A stretch of DNA of 64,000 nt from Salarchaeum japonicum_A (GCF_049705945.1 NZ_JBNAMV010000004.1:248001-312000), one strand, 5' to 3'. Counted from the stretch's first letter, positions 16,292-24,861 are shown. Notes: generated by a model from the sequence alone, not told the origin. Translations and numbers: made by a program.

Positions 16292-17260
16292 ATGACTTCG
16301 TTCCCCGAATATCTCGATATCGACTACACAGATGGCGAGAACGAGAGTCCAGAGGACTATCCATCCTTGGAGGACAAAATCGAGAAGGCTGTTGAGATTA
16401 CCCTGCAGGGTCTTGAGGAGTACGAGAACCCCGCGATTATGTGGACGGGTGGGAAGGACTCGACGCTCACGCTCTACTTCGTGAATGAAGTGGTGGAGGA
16501 ATTCGGGTACGAGATGCCGCCGACGATTTTCATCGATCATTTCCAGCATTTCGACGAGCTCCTCGATTTCGTCGAGCACTGGGCTGACGAGTGGGATCTC
16601 GAAGTCATTTTCGCGCGGAACGAGGATGTCGGCGAGTATGTAGACGAGCACGATCTTACGCCGGGCGACGACATCCCCATCGACGCCCTGAACGAACACA
16701 ATCAGCATCACGTCCGCGACCTCTTGGAGTACGAGGAAGACAGCTTTCCATTCCTCCTCGACACGTACGTCGGGAATCACCTCCTGAAGACGGTCGCGCT
16801 GAACGACGCGCTCGAAGAGTACGACGTCGACGGTATCTTCAGTGGGATTCGGTGGGACGAGCAGGACGCGCGGGCGGACGAGACGTTCTTCAGCCCGCGC
16901 CACGACCCCGACATCTATCCGCCCCACGATCGCATTCAGCCGATCCTTCAGTTCGATGAGCGCGCCGTCTGGGACGCGTTCTGGTACTACGTCGTTCCAG
17001 AGACTGTCGAGGGCTTCCCGGACGATGGCTACGTCCCGCAGAGCTACGACGACCTCCCGAACGACCTGACGCACGCGGACATCCCGATTAGTCCGAAGTA
17101 CTTCGAGGGCTTCCGCAGTCTCGGGAGCGAGGTCAGCACGGAGAAGGCCGAGGAGGAGCCGGCGTGGCTCCAAGACCTCGAGGAGACGACCGAGCGCGCG
17201 GGCCGCGCACAGGACAAAGAAGACCTGATGGAGCGCCTGCGCGACCTCGGGTACATGTAA
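16292..17260 (+). CDS. PAPS reductase / ATP-pyrophosphatase family protein
   Basis: A 322-residue protein of the PF01507 type. The PP-loop is IMWTGGKDSTLTLYF (residues about 49-63). Related enzymes reduce PAPS/APS or activate substrates by adenylation. The location inside a glycosylation locus suggests sulfate or sulfur metabolism for glycan modification; haloarchaeal glycans can be sulfated. The C-terminus MERLRDLGYM nearly repeats that of the sulfatase-fold protein at 7696-9075. The stop is 2 bp before the next ATG (TAA, CG, ATG), so it is an operon with the phosphodiesterase gene. Confidence 0.82.
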   Translation: MTSFPEYLDIDYTDGENESPEDYPSLEDKIEKAVEITLQGLEEYENPAIMWTGGKDSTLTLYFVNEVVEEFGYEMPPTIFIDHFQHFDELLDFVEHWADEWDLEVIFARNEDVGEYVDEHDLTPGDDIPIDALNEHNQHHVRDLLEYEEDSFPFLLDTYVGNHLLKTVALNDALEEYDVDGIFSGIRWDEQDARADETFFSPRHDPDIYPPHDRIQPILQFDERAVWDAFWYYVVPETVEGFPDDGYVPQSYDDLPNDLTHADIPISPKYFEGFRSLGSEVSTEKAEEEPAWLQDLEETTERAGRAQDKEDLMERLRDLGYM

Positions 17261-17262
17261 CG

Positions 17263-18609
17263 ATGGGGCTGTTCGACAAACTCCGCGGCGACAGCGACGA
17301 CCCTCGAGTTGCGTTCATCGGTATCGACGGCGTCCCCTACAGCCTCATCGAGAACAATCCCGAGACGTTCCCGAACCTCCACGCGCTCGCGGACGACGGC
17401 GCGAGTGGCGAAATCGAGAGTATCGTTCCACCCGAATCGAGTGCGTGCTGGCCGTCCCTCACGACGGGCGTGAACCCCGGTGAGACGGGCGTGTACGGCT
17501 TCCAAGACCGCGAGAGCGGCACGTACGAGACGTACGTGCCGATGAGTAACGACGTCCAAGCGACACGCGTCTGGGACCGTGTCACCGATGCAGGCCGTGA
17601 CGCCACCGTCCTGAACGTTCCTGTGACGTTCCCGCCGCAGCGGAACGTCCAGCGGATGGTGTCCGGATTCCTCTCACCCGACATCGAGAGGGCGTCGTCT
17701 GACTCGACAGTCGCGGAGTATCTGGAATCCATCGACTACAAAATCGACGCGAACGCGAAACTCGGACACCAAGAGGACAAGACGGAGTTCCTTGAGAACG
17801 CGCACGAGACGTTGGACGCGCGCTACGAGGCGTTCAGCCACTACATCCAGGAAGACGACTGGGACCTGTTCTTCGGGGTGTTCATGACTACAGACCGAGT
17901 GAATCACTTCCTCTACGGGGACTACGCCAACGACGGCGAGTACAAGGAAGAGTTCCTCAAGTTCTACGAAAAAGTGGACGACTACATCGGCCGACTACGC
18001 GACCAGATTCCCGACGACGTGACGCTCGTCGTCGCGTCCGACCACGGCTTCCAGCCCGAACGCTACGAAGTCCACCTGAACGCGTGGCTCCAGCGCGAGG
18101 GCTGGCTCGACTACGAGACCGACGACCCGGAAAACCTCGACGACATCAGCGATGACACCCGGGCGTACTCGTTCATTCCCGGCCGATTCTACCTGAACCT
18201 CGACAGCCGCGAACCGCGCGGAAGCGTCCCCGAATCGGAGTACCACGAGATTCGCGACGAACTCAAGACCGCTATCGAGAGTCTCGAGGGGCCGGACGGT
18301 GAGCCGGTCGTCGAGCGCGTCGTCGAGAAGGAAGCAGCGTTCGACGGCACGCACGACGACATCGCGCCCGACCTCGTCGCCATCCCCGCAGAAGGTTTCG
18401 ACCTCAAGGCCGGATTCAACGGCCGCGAGGACGTATTCTCCACTGGCCCTCGGAATGGCATGCACTCCTTTGACGACACCACGCTGTTCGTCGAAGACGC
18501 CACCGCCGACCTCGCGGGCGCGAACCTCTACGACATCACGCCCACCCTCCTCGACCTGCTGGACGTCGACTACGACACCCGCGCGTTCGACGGCCAAAGC
18601 CTCGTCTAA
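17263..18609 (+). CDS. Alkaline phosphatase superfamily phosphodiesterase / nucleotide pyrophosphatase
   Basis: A 448-residue protein. Motifs in order: VAFIGIDGVPYSLI (metal Asp), ESSACWPSLTTGVNPGETGV (nucleophile Thr/Ser region), TTDRVNHFLYGD, and VVASDHGFQPERYEVHLNAW (metal D-H), followed by LYDITPTLLDLLDVD near the end. This is the Type I phosphodiesterase pattern. It could act on nucleotide sulfates or sugar nucleotides, which would match the PAPS-related gene just upstream; that link is inference. The ATG at 17263 was chosen over the longer frame that overlaps the upstream gene. Confidence 0.85.
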   Translation: MGLFDKLRGDSDDPRVAFIGIDGVPYSLIENNPETFPNLHALADDGASGEIESIVPPESSACWPSLTTGVNPGETGVYGFQDRESGTYETYVPMSNDVQATRVWDRVTDAGRDATVLNVPVTFPPQRNVQRMVSGFLSPDIERASSDSTVAEYLESIDYKIDANAKLGHQEDKTEFLENAHETLDARYEAFSHYIQEDDWDLFFGVFMTTDRVNHFLYGDYANDGEYKEEFLKFYEKVDDYIGRLRDQIPDDVTLVVASDHGFQPERYEVHLNAWLQREGWLDYETDDPENLDDISDDTRAYSFIPGRFYLNLDSREPRGSVPESEYHEIRDELKTAIESLEGPDGEPVVERVVEKEAAFDGTHDDIAPDLVAIPAEGFDLKAGFNGREDVFSTGPRNGMHSFDDTTLFVEDATADLAGANLYDITPTLLDLLDVDYDTRAFDGQSLV

Positions 18610-18618
18610 CCCACAACG

Positions 18619-18624
18619 TTTTTT
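18619..18624 (+). terminator. T-tract terminator candidate after the phosphodiesterase gene
   Basis: A run of six T follows the stop codon by about 10 bp. Archaeal intrinsic termination relies on such oligo-T tracts in the non-template strand. Confidence 0.4.
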
Positions 18625-18648
18625 CACACCGCATACGCCACGACACCC

Positions 18649-18972
18649 ATGAGTCGCCGCGACCCGCTCCGAGCGACCGCCAGTCGGCTCGAACGCCCCG
18701 ACTACACGCTCACAGCCATCGCGGCAGCCGTCCTCACCGGCGTCGGCGCCGCCGGACTCACTCCTGCATCAAGCACGCTCGCCCTCAGCGTGAGTTCGGT
18801 CGTCGCCCTCGCACTCATCCCCGACGCCCTCTTCCGCAACCCACCCCGGACCACAGAGACTCCGACGAGTGACTTCGGGGGTGCGCGTCCCGAATACCTC
18901 CGAAACGTCGAGTACGACTCTGGCTGCGTCGAAGTCTGGGACCACCTCAGCGAAGTCCGGTACGGCGCTTGA
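18649..18972 (+). CDS. Small membrane protein of unknown function
   Basis: A 107-residue protein with a basic N-terminus (MSRRDPLRATASRLERPDY) and two adjoining hydrophobic helices (about residues 22-42 and 46-62), then a soluble tail ending WDHLSEVRYGA. I do not recognise a family. GC-rich codon use and the T-tract plus ATG context support it as a real gene. It follows the phosphodiesterase by 39 bp on the same strand, perhaps in the same or the next transcript. It is convergent with the GtrA gene. Confidence 0.6.
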   Translation: MSRRDPLRATASRLERPDYTLTAIAAAVLTGVGAAGLTPASSTLALSVSSVVALALIPDALFRNPPRTTETPTSDFGGARPEYLRNVEYDSGCVEVWDHLSEVRYGA

Positions 18973-19068
18973 GCGTTTTAGACAGATTCCAAGGGCGGCA
19001 GAAGGTATCCCACATAGGTATGGTGCGTACGGGAGACGGGAGAGCACTGAGGAGACGATCTCGGGTCG

Positions 19069-19527
19069 TTATCGTCTCGTGCTTGTCCGCCACGTGGCGA
19101 GACTTTCGAGAACGTAGTTGAATACGAACCCTGCACCGATACCGATGATATTGGCGAGGATGTACCACGTGTCGAAGTGCGTAGTGACTATGTAGAGAAC
19201 AGCAGTTCCGACGAGCGCACCCGCGGCCCGGACGATGTTTGAGGTTACATATCGTTTGAGTCGGCTGCGGAGTGTACTCTCCCCGAAATCGGCGAACGTC
19301 CAGAAGTCGTTAATGACGAACATTACGGTGATGGAGAGCTCTTTCGCAGCGAGAGACGATGGGACCAAGCTTAGACCGATACCGTTGACGAGGAAGAAGA
19401 GGACGCCGTTGTCGACGAGTGCACCGAGAGCGCCGACTGAGAGGAAACGCGTGAACCGGTCTGCGTGGACAAGTCCGAGGAGGTGTGAGCGGATTCGAGA
19501 GAGGGCGGCGGAGATGTCGGGACGCAC
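19069..19527 (-). CDS. GtrA family membrane protein
   Basis: A 152-residue protein with four membrane segments and GtrA motifs: RFLSVGALGALVDNGVLFFL, FVINDFWTF and the C-terminal FVFNYVLESLATWR. GtrA proteins are thought to flip polyprenyl-phosphate-linked monosaccharides. It is divergent from the GT39 gene 91 bp away, which would use such a donor, and a second GtrA gene lies at 22111. The start is probably GTG. Confidence 0.88.
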   Translation of the reverse strand: MRPDISAALSRIRSHLLGLVHADRFTRFLSVGALGALVDNGVLFFLVNGIGLSLVPSSLAAKELSITVMFVINDFWTFADFGESTLRSRLKRYVTSNIVRAAGALVGTAVLYIVTTHFDTWYILANIIGIGAGFVFNYVLESLATWRTSTRR

Positions 19528-19617
19528 GTGCGTTTGAATTCCCTGACTCCGTAGTAAAGTTGTGGTTTGCTGAGTCGAACCGCGAAGTTATTATGACCGT
19601 ACCGACGATTCCGGGTA

Positions 19618-21330
19618 ATGGTCTTCGGGAGGGTCGAACGAAGCGCACTGACACGGCGAACCAGTGTGTTCCTCGCCACGTTGTTACTCGCGGCGCTGTA
19701 TCTGTTCGTCTGGGACCTCGGATCGTATCCGTTGCAGTCGTGGGATGAGGGGATTTACGCGGTTATCGCGCTCCGAGCGGCGGACGGCGGGCATTGGCTG
19801 ATTCCCTCAGGTCTCTGGGGTGGTTCAGTCGGACCATTCCTACTGAAACCACCGCTCGCGTTCTGGATAGAAGGGGCCTCAATCAGTGTTCTCGGGCCAA
19901 GTGAATTCGCGGTTCGGTTGCCGTCAACGCTGGCCACCGTGGGTACCGGTATTGTGGTGTACTCGTTCGGTCGACGGCTCCGTGATGACTGGGCGGGCTT
20001 ACTTGCAGGTGTCGTGTTCTTCACGACGCCGTTCGTGTATGCCGGACAAAATGCTGGACGAACAGGTGGCGTAGACATGGAGATGCTGTTGTTCGGGACA
20101 CTGTTCGTGTATTCGGTGTGGCGAACAGTGGCCGACGACGAACAACATTGGCTATGGGTCGCTGGAATTGCAGGAGGGCTTGCGGTGTTGACGAAGGGAT
20201 TCGCAGCAGGGATATTCGTTCTAATCGTCCTTCCCATCGTCGCGTCCACACTACGTCGATTCCTCACACGTCACGGAGCCGGAATGGTTGCCGTAACTAT
20301 CAGTATTACTCTCCCGTGGGCGGCTGCGATGTACGTGCATTTCGGCTCTCGGTTCATCCACGATATCTTCATCACGCAAGTTCTCGGACGAGCGTCCGGC
20401 AGCCTTTCGTCGAGCGGGTCGTGGGCGTTGTTCGGATTCATGCAGTACCCGTACGTCAAACTCCTCCCGATAGCGCTCGACCCATGGATCTACTACGTTC
20501 CGTTCGCCGTCCTCGTACTCGGATACACCGCGTACAGAACGAACCGATGGAAACAACTGCGAACACTCGGGTTTCTCACATGGTGGGTCTGCATAGTCTT
20601 CGTGTTCTTCGCCCTAACTGGGAACCACAGTTGGTACGTACTTCCGATGTTCCCCGCGACCGCTCTACTCGTCGCGCTCTTGTTCCGCGATACCGTTCGT
20701 AATCGACTCGCTCGGTACGGGATCTTCTGCGGCCTGGTCGTTTTTGGATTGTTTTCGTACAGGCTTCCCGGCATAGCGCTCGACACCCTTCCACTCCCAT
20801 TCGCCGCAGAACAGCTTGATAACGCTGTTATCGGTGGGAACGTCCCTACCGGTGCTGTATTCATTGCCGTCGCTATCTCGCTCCCACTAGCGGCTATCGT
20901 AATTTCCGAAGTGGATATTGCTCTCTCAAATGTACTCTCGTACGACGTGCGTACCGTTCTGGGCGGCGTACTTGCACTCGTTCTTATTACTGGGTTGGCG
21001 GCTCCCTGTGCAGTTCTTTCTCCAACAGGTGGAAACGGGGACGCTGACTTGACCTGGAACGCCCAGCAGAAACAACTCGGAGAGCAGACCGCGACAGTCG
21101 TTTCCCACGACGCGGTGGTCGCGCTCTCCGACGACATCTCAGGTCCGCTGTTCCCATACACGTTCTACACCGGAGGGAACGCCGCCGTCGTCTCCAACCA
21201 CGACTACTCGGGATACCCGGCTGCGATACTTCGTCCCAGCGAACTTGACACACTCAATCGAGAATACCGCGTCGTCGCCACCGCAACGAACAACGCATAC
21301 GGTACTGTCGTGGTCATCACATTCGAATAA
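19618..21330 (+). CDS. ArnT/PMT-like GT39 family membrane glycosyltransferase
   Basis: A 570-residue polytopic protein. The first extracytoplasmic loop holds the DE motif (SWDEGIYAVIALR, D43-E44), followed by PPLAFWIEGASISVLGPSEF and VRLPSTLATVGT, the PMT_2 (PF13231) pattern. About 11-12 membrane segments precede a short soluble C-terminus. Such enzymes transfer a sugar from a polyprenyl phosphate to protein, lipid or glycan outside the membrane. It is flanked by GtrA and GtrB/GtrA-type genes, which could make and flip its donor. Confidence 0.88.
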   Translation: MVFGRVERSALTRRTSVFLATLLLAALYLFVWDLGSYPLQSWDEGIYAVIALRAADGGHWLIPSGLWGGSVGPFLLKPPLAFWIEGASISVLGPSEFAVRLPSTLATVGTGIVVYSFGRRLRDDWAGLLAGVVFFTTPFVYAGQNAGRTGGVDMEMLLFGTLFVYSVWRTVADDEQHWLWVAGIAGGLAVLTKGFAAGIFVLIVLPIVASTLRRFLTRHGAGMVAVTISITLPWAAAMYVHFGSRFIHDIFITQVLGRASGSLSSSGSWALFGFMQYPYVKLLPIALDPWIYYVPFAVLVLGYTAYRTNRWKQLRTLGFLTWWVCIVFVFFALTGNHSWYVLPMFPATALLVALLFRDTVRNRLARYGIFCGLVVFGLFSYRLPGIALDTLPLPFAAEQLDNAVIGGNVPTGAVFIAVAISLPLAAIVISEVDIALSNVLSYDVRTVLGGVLALVLITGLAAPCAVLSPTGGNGDADLTWNAQQKQLGEQTATVVSHDAVVALSDDISGPLFPYTFYTGGNAAVVSNHDYSGYPAAILRPSELDTLNREYRVVATATNNAYGTVVVITFE

Positions 21331-21385
21331 CGCCCGGCCCTCCCAGAACACAATTCTTATTCGCTGAGTCCGAATACGCGGGAGT

Positions 21386-22114
21386 GTGACGGTTGGTTTG
21401 GTCCTCCCTGTGTACGAGCCGGACACGGAGACGCTCCGGTCGTACGTGGATGCCCTCCGCGACGTGCTGCAGCCGGCTGTCGTGCGTGTTGAATTGGACG
21501 CGCCCGGTGGCTCCAGCTTGGCCTTTCCCGACTACGACGCAGTAGAGGTCAATGTCGTGCGGGAGCGCCGGGGGAAGGGGCTCGCTATCACGCAGGGGTT
21601 TGACGCGCTTGACACGGACGTGCTGGCGTTCGCGGACGCGGACGGGAGTACGCCCGCGGAGTCGATAGCGGACGTAGTCGATGCGCTCGATTCCGCGGAT
21701 GTGGCGGTCGGGTCGCGGCGCCATCCCGCGTCGACGATTCGAACGCATCAGAGCGTGGTGCGGCGGAAGCTCGGTGACGCGTTCGCGTGGGGGAGCCGAC
21801 TCCTCCTTCCGGTCTCCCTGTCTGATTACCAGTGTGGGGCGAAGGCGCTCACGCGCGAGGCGTGGCGAGCAGTCCGCGAGTATCTCTACGAGCCGGGGTT
21901 CGCGTGGGATGTGGAGCTGGTGGCGGTCGCGGACGCGCGCGGCCTCAATATCGCGGAGGTGCCGGTCGAGTGGGAGGACGACCCGCGTTCGACCGTGAAC
22001 ACCCAGGAGACTGTCCAAGAACTCGCGCGGACGGTGTTCTCTCTTCGCCGGCGGTATCCGCGTATCGCTGATGGCACCGAACGACTCTCTCGAACGCGAT
22101 TGGTGGAACGATGA
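21386..22114 (+). CDS. GtrB/DPM1-like polyprenyl-phosphate glycosyltransferase (GT2)
   Basis: A 242-residue soluble GT2 enzyme with a GTG start at 21386 (VTVGLVLPVYEPD). Motifs are RGKGLAITQGFDA, VLAFADADGSTPAES, VGSRRHPAS and SDYQCGAKALTREAW, which fit the dolichyl-phosphate mannose/glucose synthase group (DPM1, AglD N-domain). It lacks C-terminal membrane helices. Its stop overlaps the ATG of the GtrA gene (ATGA), a tight GtrB-GtrA pairing like that in bacterial glucosylation cassettes. Confidence 0.87.
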   Translation: MTVGLVLPVYEPDTETLRSYVDALRDVLQPAVVRVELDAPGGSSLAFPDYDAVEVNVVRERRGKGLAITQGFDALDTDVLAFADADGSTPAESIADVVDALDSADVAVGSRRHPASTIRTHQSVVRRKLGDAFAWGSRLLLPVSLSDYQCGAKALTREAWRAVREYLYEPGFAWDVELVAVADARGLNIAEVPVEWEDDPRSTVNTQETVQELARTVFSLRRRYPRIADGTERLSRTRLVER

Positions 22115-22539
22115 CGCTCGCGGAGGACGTCCAAGCATTGATTCGGGGCGTGCGCGCCGGCCAGTTCCTCTCCGTCGGCATCGTGGGCGCGCTGTTCGAC
22201 ACGCTCGTCCTGACCCTGGTGGTGGAGTTCGCGGGAATCGCGCCGTTCTGGGCGAAGTTCGTGAGCGCGGAAGCCGCCATCGTCCTGATGTTCGTGGTGA
22301 ACGACCGCTGGACGTTCTCCGAAGAAGCGAGCGGCGGCCTCCTCCCCACACTGAAGCGGTTCGTGCGCTCGAACGTCGTGCGCGCCGGCGGCGTCGCCGT
22401 CGCGCTCACCGTCCTCTACATCCTGAACGGCTACTTCGGCGTCTGGTACGCGCTCGCGAACATCATCGGAATCGGCGTCGGATTCGTCGTGAACTACGTC
22501 GCGGAGAGCCTGTTCACGTGGCGCGTCCACGTCGAGTAG
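22111..22539 (+). CDS. GtrA family membrane protein (second copy)
   Basis: A 142-residue protein with four membrane segments: QFLSVGIVGALFDTLVL, VVNDRWTF and FVVNYVAESLFTW match the GtrA family. It overlaps the GtrB-like gene by 4 nt, so translation is coupled. It is the likely flippase for the polyprenyl-phosphate sugar made by that gene. Similar architecture to the protein at 19069-19527 suggests the two act on different donors or are duplicates. Confidence 0.9.
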   Translation: MTLAEDVQALIRGVRAGQFLSVGIVGALFDTLVLTLVVEFAGIAPFWAKFVSAEAAIVLMFVVNDRWTFSEEASGGLLPTLKRFVRSNVVRAGGVAVALTVLYILNGYFGVWYALANIIGIGVGFVVNYVAESLFTWRVHVE

Positions 22540-22562
22540 GACGCCTGCCGATAGGTTCTGAA

Positions 22563-22862
22563 TCAGTCATCATCCCGCCACGACCCCCATACCTCCCGAT
22601 ATTTGCCGAGTTCGCGATATTCGTTCTTCCGCTCGAATACGTCGATGGCGTAGAGCGTCTCGTCCTCCGTGTCCCAATCAATCAGGACGCGATAGTCACC
22701 AACACGGAGCTTGTACCCTGGAGGATTCTTCAGCCGGTCAAGAAAGTGCTCCGGAAACTCGAGAATGTCGTCCAGTTTCTTGATGATTCGCTGTGCATCC
22801 TCACGCTCGAGTTCGTCCAGGGTCTCCTGAATGGTAACGGAGTATTCCAGGTTGTGCGCCAC
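22563..22862 (-). CDS. RelE/ParE-family toxin
   Basis: A 99-residue protein with RelE-fold features: AHNLEYSVTIQETLDELERE helix, LKNPPGYKLRVGDYRVLIDW (the typical L-x-G-xxRlRvGdYRv core) and IDVFERKNEYR. RelE toxins cleave mRNA on the ribosome; ParE relatives act on gyrase. The start is GTG at 22862. It lies 12 bp downstream of the RHH-type antitoxin gene on the same strand, the usual antitoxin-toxin order. Confidence 0.85.
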   Translation of the reverse strand: MAHNLEYSVTIQETLDELEREDAQRIIKKLDDILEFPEHFLDRLKNPPGYKLRVGDYRVLIDWDTEDETLYAIDVFERKNEYRELGKYREVWGSWRDDD

Positions 22863-22874
22863 CGTTCAGTCCTC

Positions 22875-23153
22875 TCAGCCGTCAATTTCGAACTTCTTCT
22901 TCATCTCCTCATGGCTGGTAGTTCGACCAGCAGCGACATCCGCATACCCCTGTGAGACGCCCTCCTGCGCACCCGGAGTGAGAATCGGCTCCGTGGTATC
23001 GCGCAGCACCTCCCGGATAAACTCCGAGCGATTGGTGTAGTTCAACTCTTCCGCTAGTTCGTCAATCTCGTCTAGAAGGTGTTCCGGTACTTTCACATTT
23101 AGCTTCACCATCTCGCCCTTCCCGTCACCATCCTCGGGTGCGTCCGTACTCAT
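22875..23153 (-). CDS. Ribbon-helix-helix antitoxin (CopG-like)
   Basis: A 92-residue protein. After a short acidic leader, KLNVKVPEHLLDEIDELAEE and TNRSEFIREVLRD form the ribbon-helix-helix DNA-binding domain (residues about 16-55). The C-terminal tail (SHEEMKKKFEIDG) would bind the toxin. It is encoded just upstream of the RelE-like gene and probably represses their shared promoter. Confidence 0.82.
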   Translation of the reverse strand: MSTDAPEDGDGKGEMVKLNVKVPEHLLDEIDELAEELNYTNRSEFIREVLRDTTEPILTPGAQEGVSQGYADVAAGRTTSHEEMKKKFEIDG

Positions 23154-23246
23154 ACACTGTGGTACGGTGGTGGTATTGATAGAACTGTTGCTCAGCCCTC
23201 ACGTGGTTGACATCCCCTCACACCTGAAGCCGTGGTCTTCCGCTCG

Positions 23247-23441
23247 CTACGGTCGCATCCGCCGCTCCTCGACTACCTGTCGGAGTACGGTCGATTCCTC
23301 GTCGCTGAGCACACCCGCGATATCGAGGAGCGAACGCTCCCCTGCGAGCCGGAGAACGACCTCCAAGAACGTCTCGTCGTCGCGCTTGTGCGCGGCGAGC
23401 CGCTCGTAAGCGTCCTCGGAGAGCCGAATACTCTTCGACAT
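23247..23441 (-). CDS. Orphan VapB-like antitoxin
   Basis: A 64-residue protein beginning MSKSIRLSEDAYERLAAHKR, the pattern of the archaeal VapB/DUF7557-type antitoxins, with DETFLEVVLRLAG next. An alternative ATG lies two codons upstream. No VapC (PIN-domain) gene follows: the 90 bp downstream hold only non-coding sequence before the next antitoxin gene. It is therefore an orphan, perhaps left after loss of its toxin near the tnpB element. Confidence 0.72.
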   Translation of the reverse strand: MSKSIRLSEDAYERLAAHKRDDETFLEVVLRLAGERSLLDIAGVLSDEESTVLRQVVEERRMRP

Positions 23442-23580
23442 ACGCATACAGTTGTATGCAGTCCAACAAAGAGGTTTCGCCGGTGCGCAGGGTCACGTCA
23501 AGCAGTCGTTCGTCGGGCGATGCGGTCAACGACCCCACCTATCTCGCTCACCCTGACGGATTCGCTCGTGGAGGGTGTCG

Positions 23581-23629
23581 CCAGAACTCGAAGAGTTCTG
23601 GCTGCTAACCAGAAGTCTGCGACTTCTGG
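23581..23629 (-). ncRNA. Right-end tandem hairpins, probable part of the TnpB guide (omega/reRNA) scaffold
   Basis: Two perfect 9-bp stems with 3-nt loops: CCAGAAGTC / GACTTCTGG (23609-23629) and CCAGAACTC / GAGTTCTGG (23581-23601). They differ by one compensated base pair. The first overlaps the last codons of tnpB and its TAG stop follows in the spacer. In characterised IS605 elements the RNA spanning the tnpB 3' end and right end guides TnpB, with the guide read from flanking DNA beyond the end. Confidence 0.6.
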
Positions 23630-24861
23630 TGATGGGGCTTGTCCATGAACTCGGCCTCAAACCCGTCCGGGTGGGCGGTAAATCCGCCACTCGGTGTCAC
23701 CGTTCCAGACTTCAGGGCAAGCTGACTGTTGCCCATCCGCCGAGACGACTGTTGGCCCCGACGGACATACCGCATCCCGATGTTCTTCGCCGCGTTATAG
23801 TCCGCGTTCGCTTCCGACTCACACTTTTGACACCGGAACTCGGTGCGAGTCGGGCGATTCTCGTCCGCCGTGAACCCACACTCGGCGCACCGCTTCGACG
23901 TGTACGCCGACCCCACTTGCTTCACCGAGATGCCTTCCGCTTCGGCCTTGTACTTCACCTGCTCGTACAGCGTCCGGAACGCCCACCTATGCCCCCACGA
24001 CGCACCCGTGCGGTCGCGGATGTTGGTTAAATCCTCGAACACGATTACATCACACTCGTACCGGAGTGCTTCGTTGACGATCACGTTCGACGCTCGGTGA
24101 AGTACGTCGCGGACGTATCGGAGTTCCCGGCTACTGGACTGTTCGAGCGTCCGGTGGGCGCTTCGAGTTCCAGTCCGTTGGAGGCCGGCGCGCACTTTCT
24201 CGAACTCACGAAGGTCGTGGGTCAACTTCCGCCCGCTGACGAAAGAGGCGGTACTGGTGACGGCGAGGTTTTCGATACCGAGGTCAACCCCGAGAACCGT
24301 TCCGTCCTCGGCGGTGTTTTGTTCGGTGTCGGTCTTGTGTCGGCGGAAGCCGATATGCAAGAAGTAGTCGCCGTCGCGGGCAGTGAGCGTACTTTCCGTA
24401 ACGTTCCACTCGTCGGAGTCGAGGTACTGTCGTTGGTAGCCATCGTCGGCGTCGGGGAGCGCAAGCGGACACCGGACGCGACTCTCCGTCGTGGAGAGCG
24501 ACACCGTATCGTCGTCGAACAGCGTCATCGTCCGGGTGTCGTATGTCACCGTGGGTGCGGTGAACGTCGGTTTGCTGACCTTCTTGCCGTTGGACCGGCG
24601 TTCGAGACACCCGGTGATGGCTTCTGCGGCTTGGTGAGTGGCGAGAATCGCGTGCTGACTCCCGAGGTCGGTTTCGTCCCGTACGGTGTCGTAGGCGAGG
24701 GGCTGGATGTCGCTTTTGGCGTTGCACGTGTCCCAAGCCATGTCCGTGGCGAGTTGGCACCCACGCTTCCACTCGGAGATTGTGTCTTCAAGGAAGTCGC
24801 GTTGCTCACCATCGACCGAGAGGCGGGTGATCGCCGTCCGACGCACGTAGTCATCCGCCAC
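23605..24861 (-). CDS. tnpB: TnpB RNA-guided nuclease-type protein (IS200/IS605 accessory)
   Basis: A 418-residue protein with the RuvC motifs intact: GVDLGIENLAV (first Asp), CDVIVFEDLTNIR (Glu) and NADYNAAKNIG (last Asp), and a zinc finger C-AEC-G ... C-QKC-E. The N-terminal domain carries the WED/REC-like region. The start is a GTG at 24861 (VADDYVRR). TnpB proteins cut DNA guided by RNA made from the element's right end, helping the element persist. No catalytic residue is missing, so it may be active. Confidence 0.9.
   Translation of the reverse strand: MADDYVRRTAITRLSVDGEQRDFLEDTISEWKRGCQLATDMAWDTCNAKSDIQPLAYDTVRDETDLGSQHAILATHQAAEAITGCLERRSNGKKVSKPTFTAPTVTYDTRTMTLFDDDTVSLSTTESRVRCPLALPDADDGYQRQYLDSDEWNVTESTLTARDGDYFLHIGFRRHKTDTEQNTAEDGTVLGVDLGIENLAVTSTASFVSGRKLTHDLREFEKVRAGLQRTGTRSAHRTLEQSSSRELRYVRDVLHRASNVIVNEALRYECDVIVFEDLTNIRDRTGASWGHRWAFRTLYEQVKYKAEAEGISVKQVGSAYTSKRCAECGFTADENRPTRTEFRCQKCESEANADYNAAKNIGMRYVRRGQQSSRRMGNSQLALKSGTVTPSGGFTAHPDGFEAEFMDKPHHQKSQTSG

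Noticed and set aside
23190..23246. Second IS605-type end next to the VapB-like gene
   Set aside because: The sequence CACGTGGTTGACATCC and what follows has no hairpin pair or tnpB remnant to support it.
23605..24861. Cas12-type CRISPR effector
   Set aside because: Length, zinc finger position and IS605-type ends identify TnpB; no CRISPR array or adaptation genes are near.
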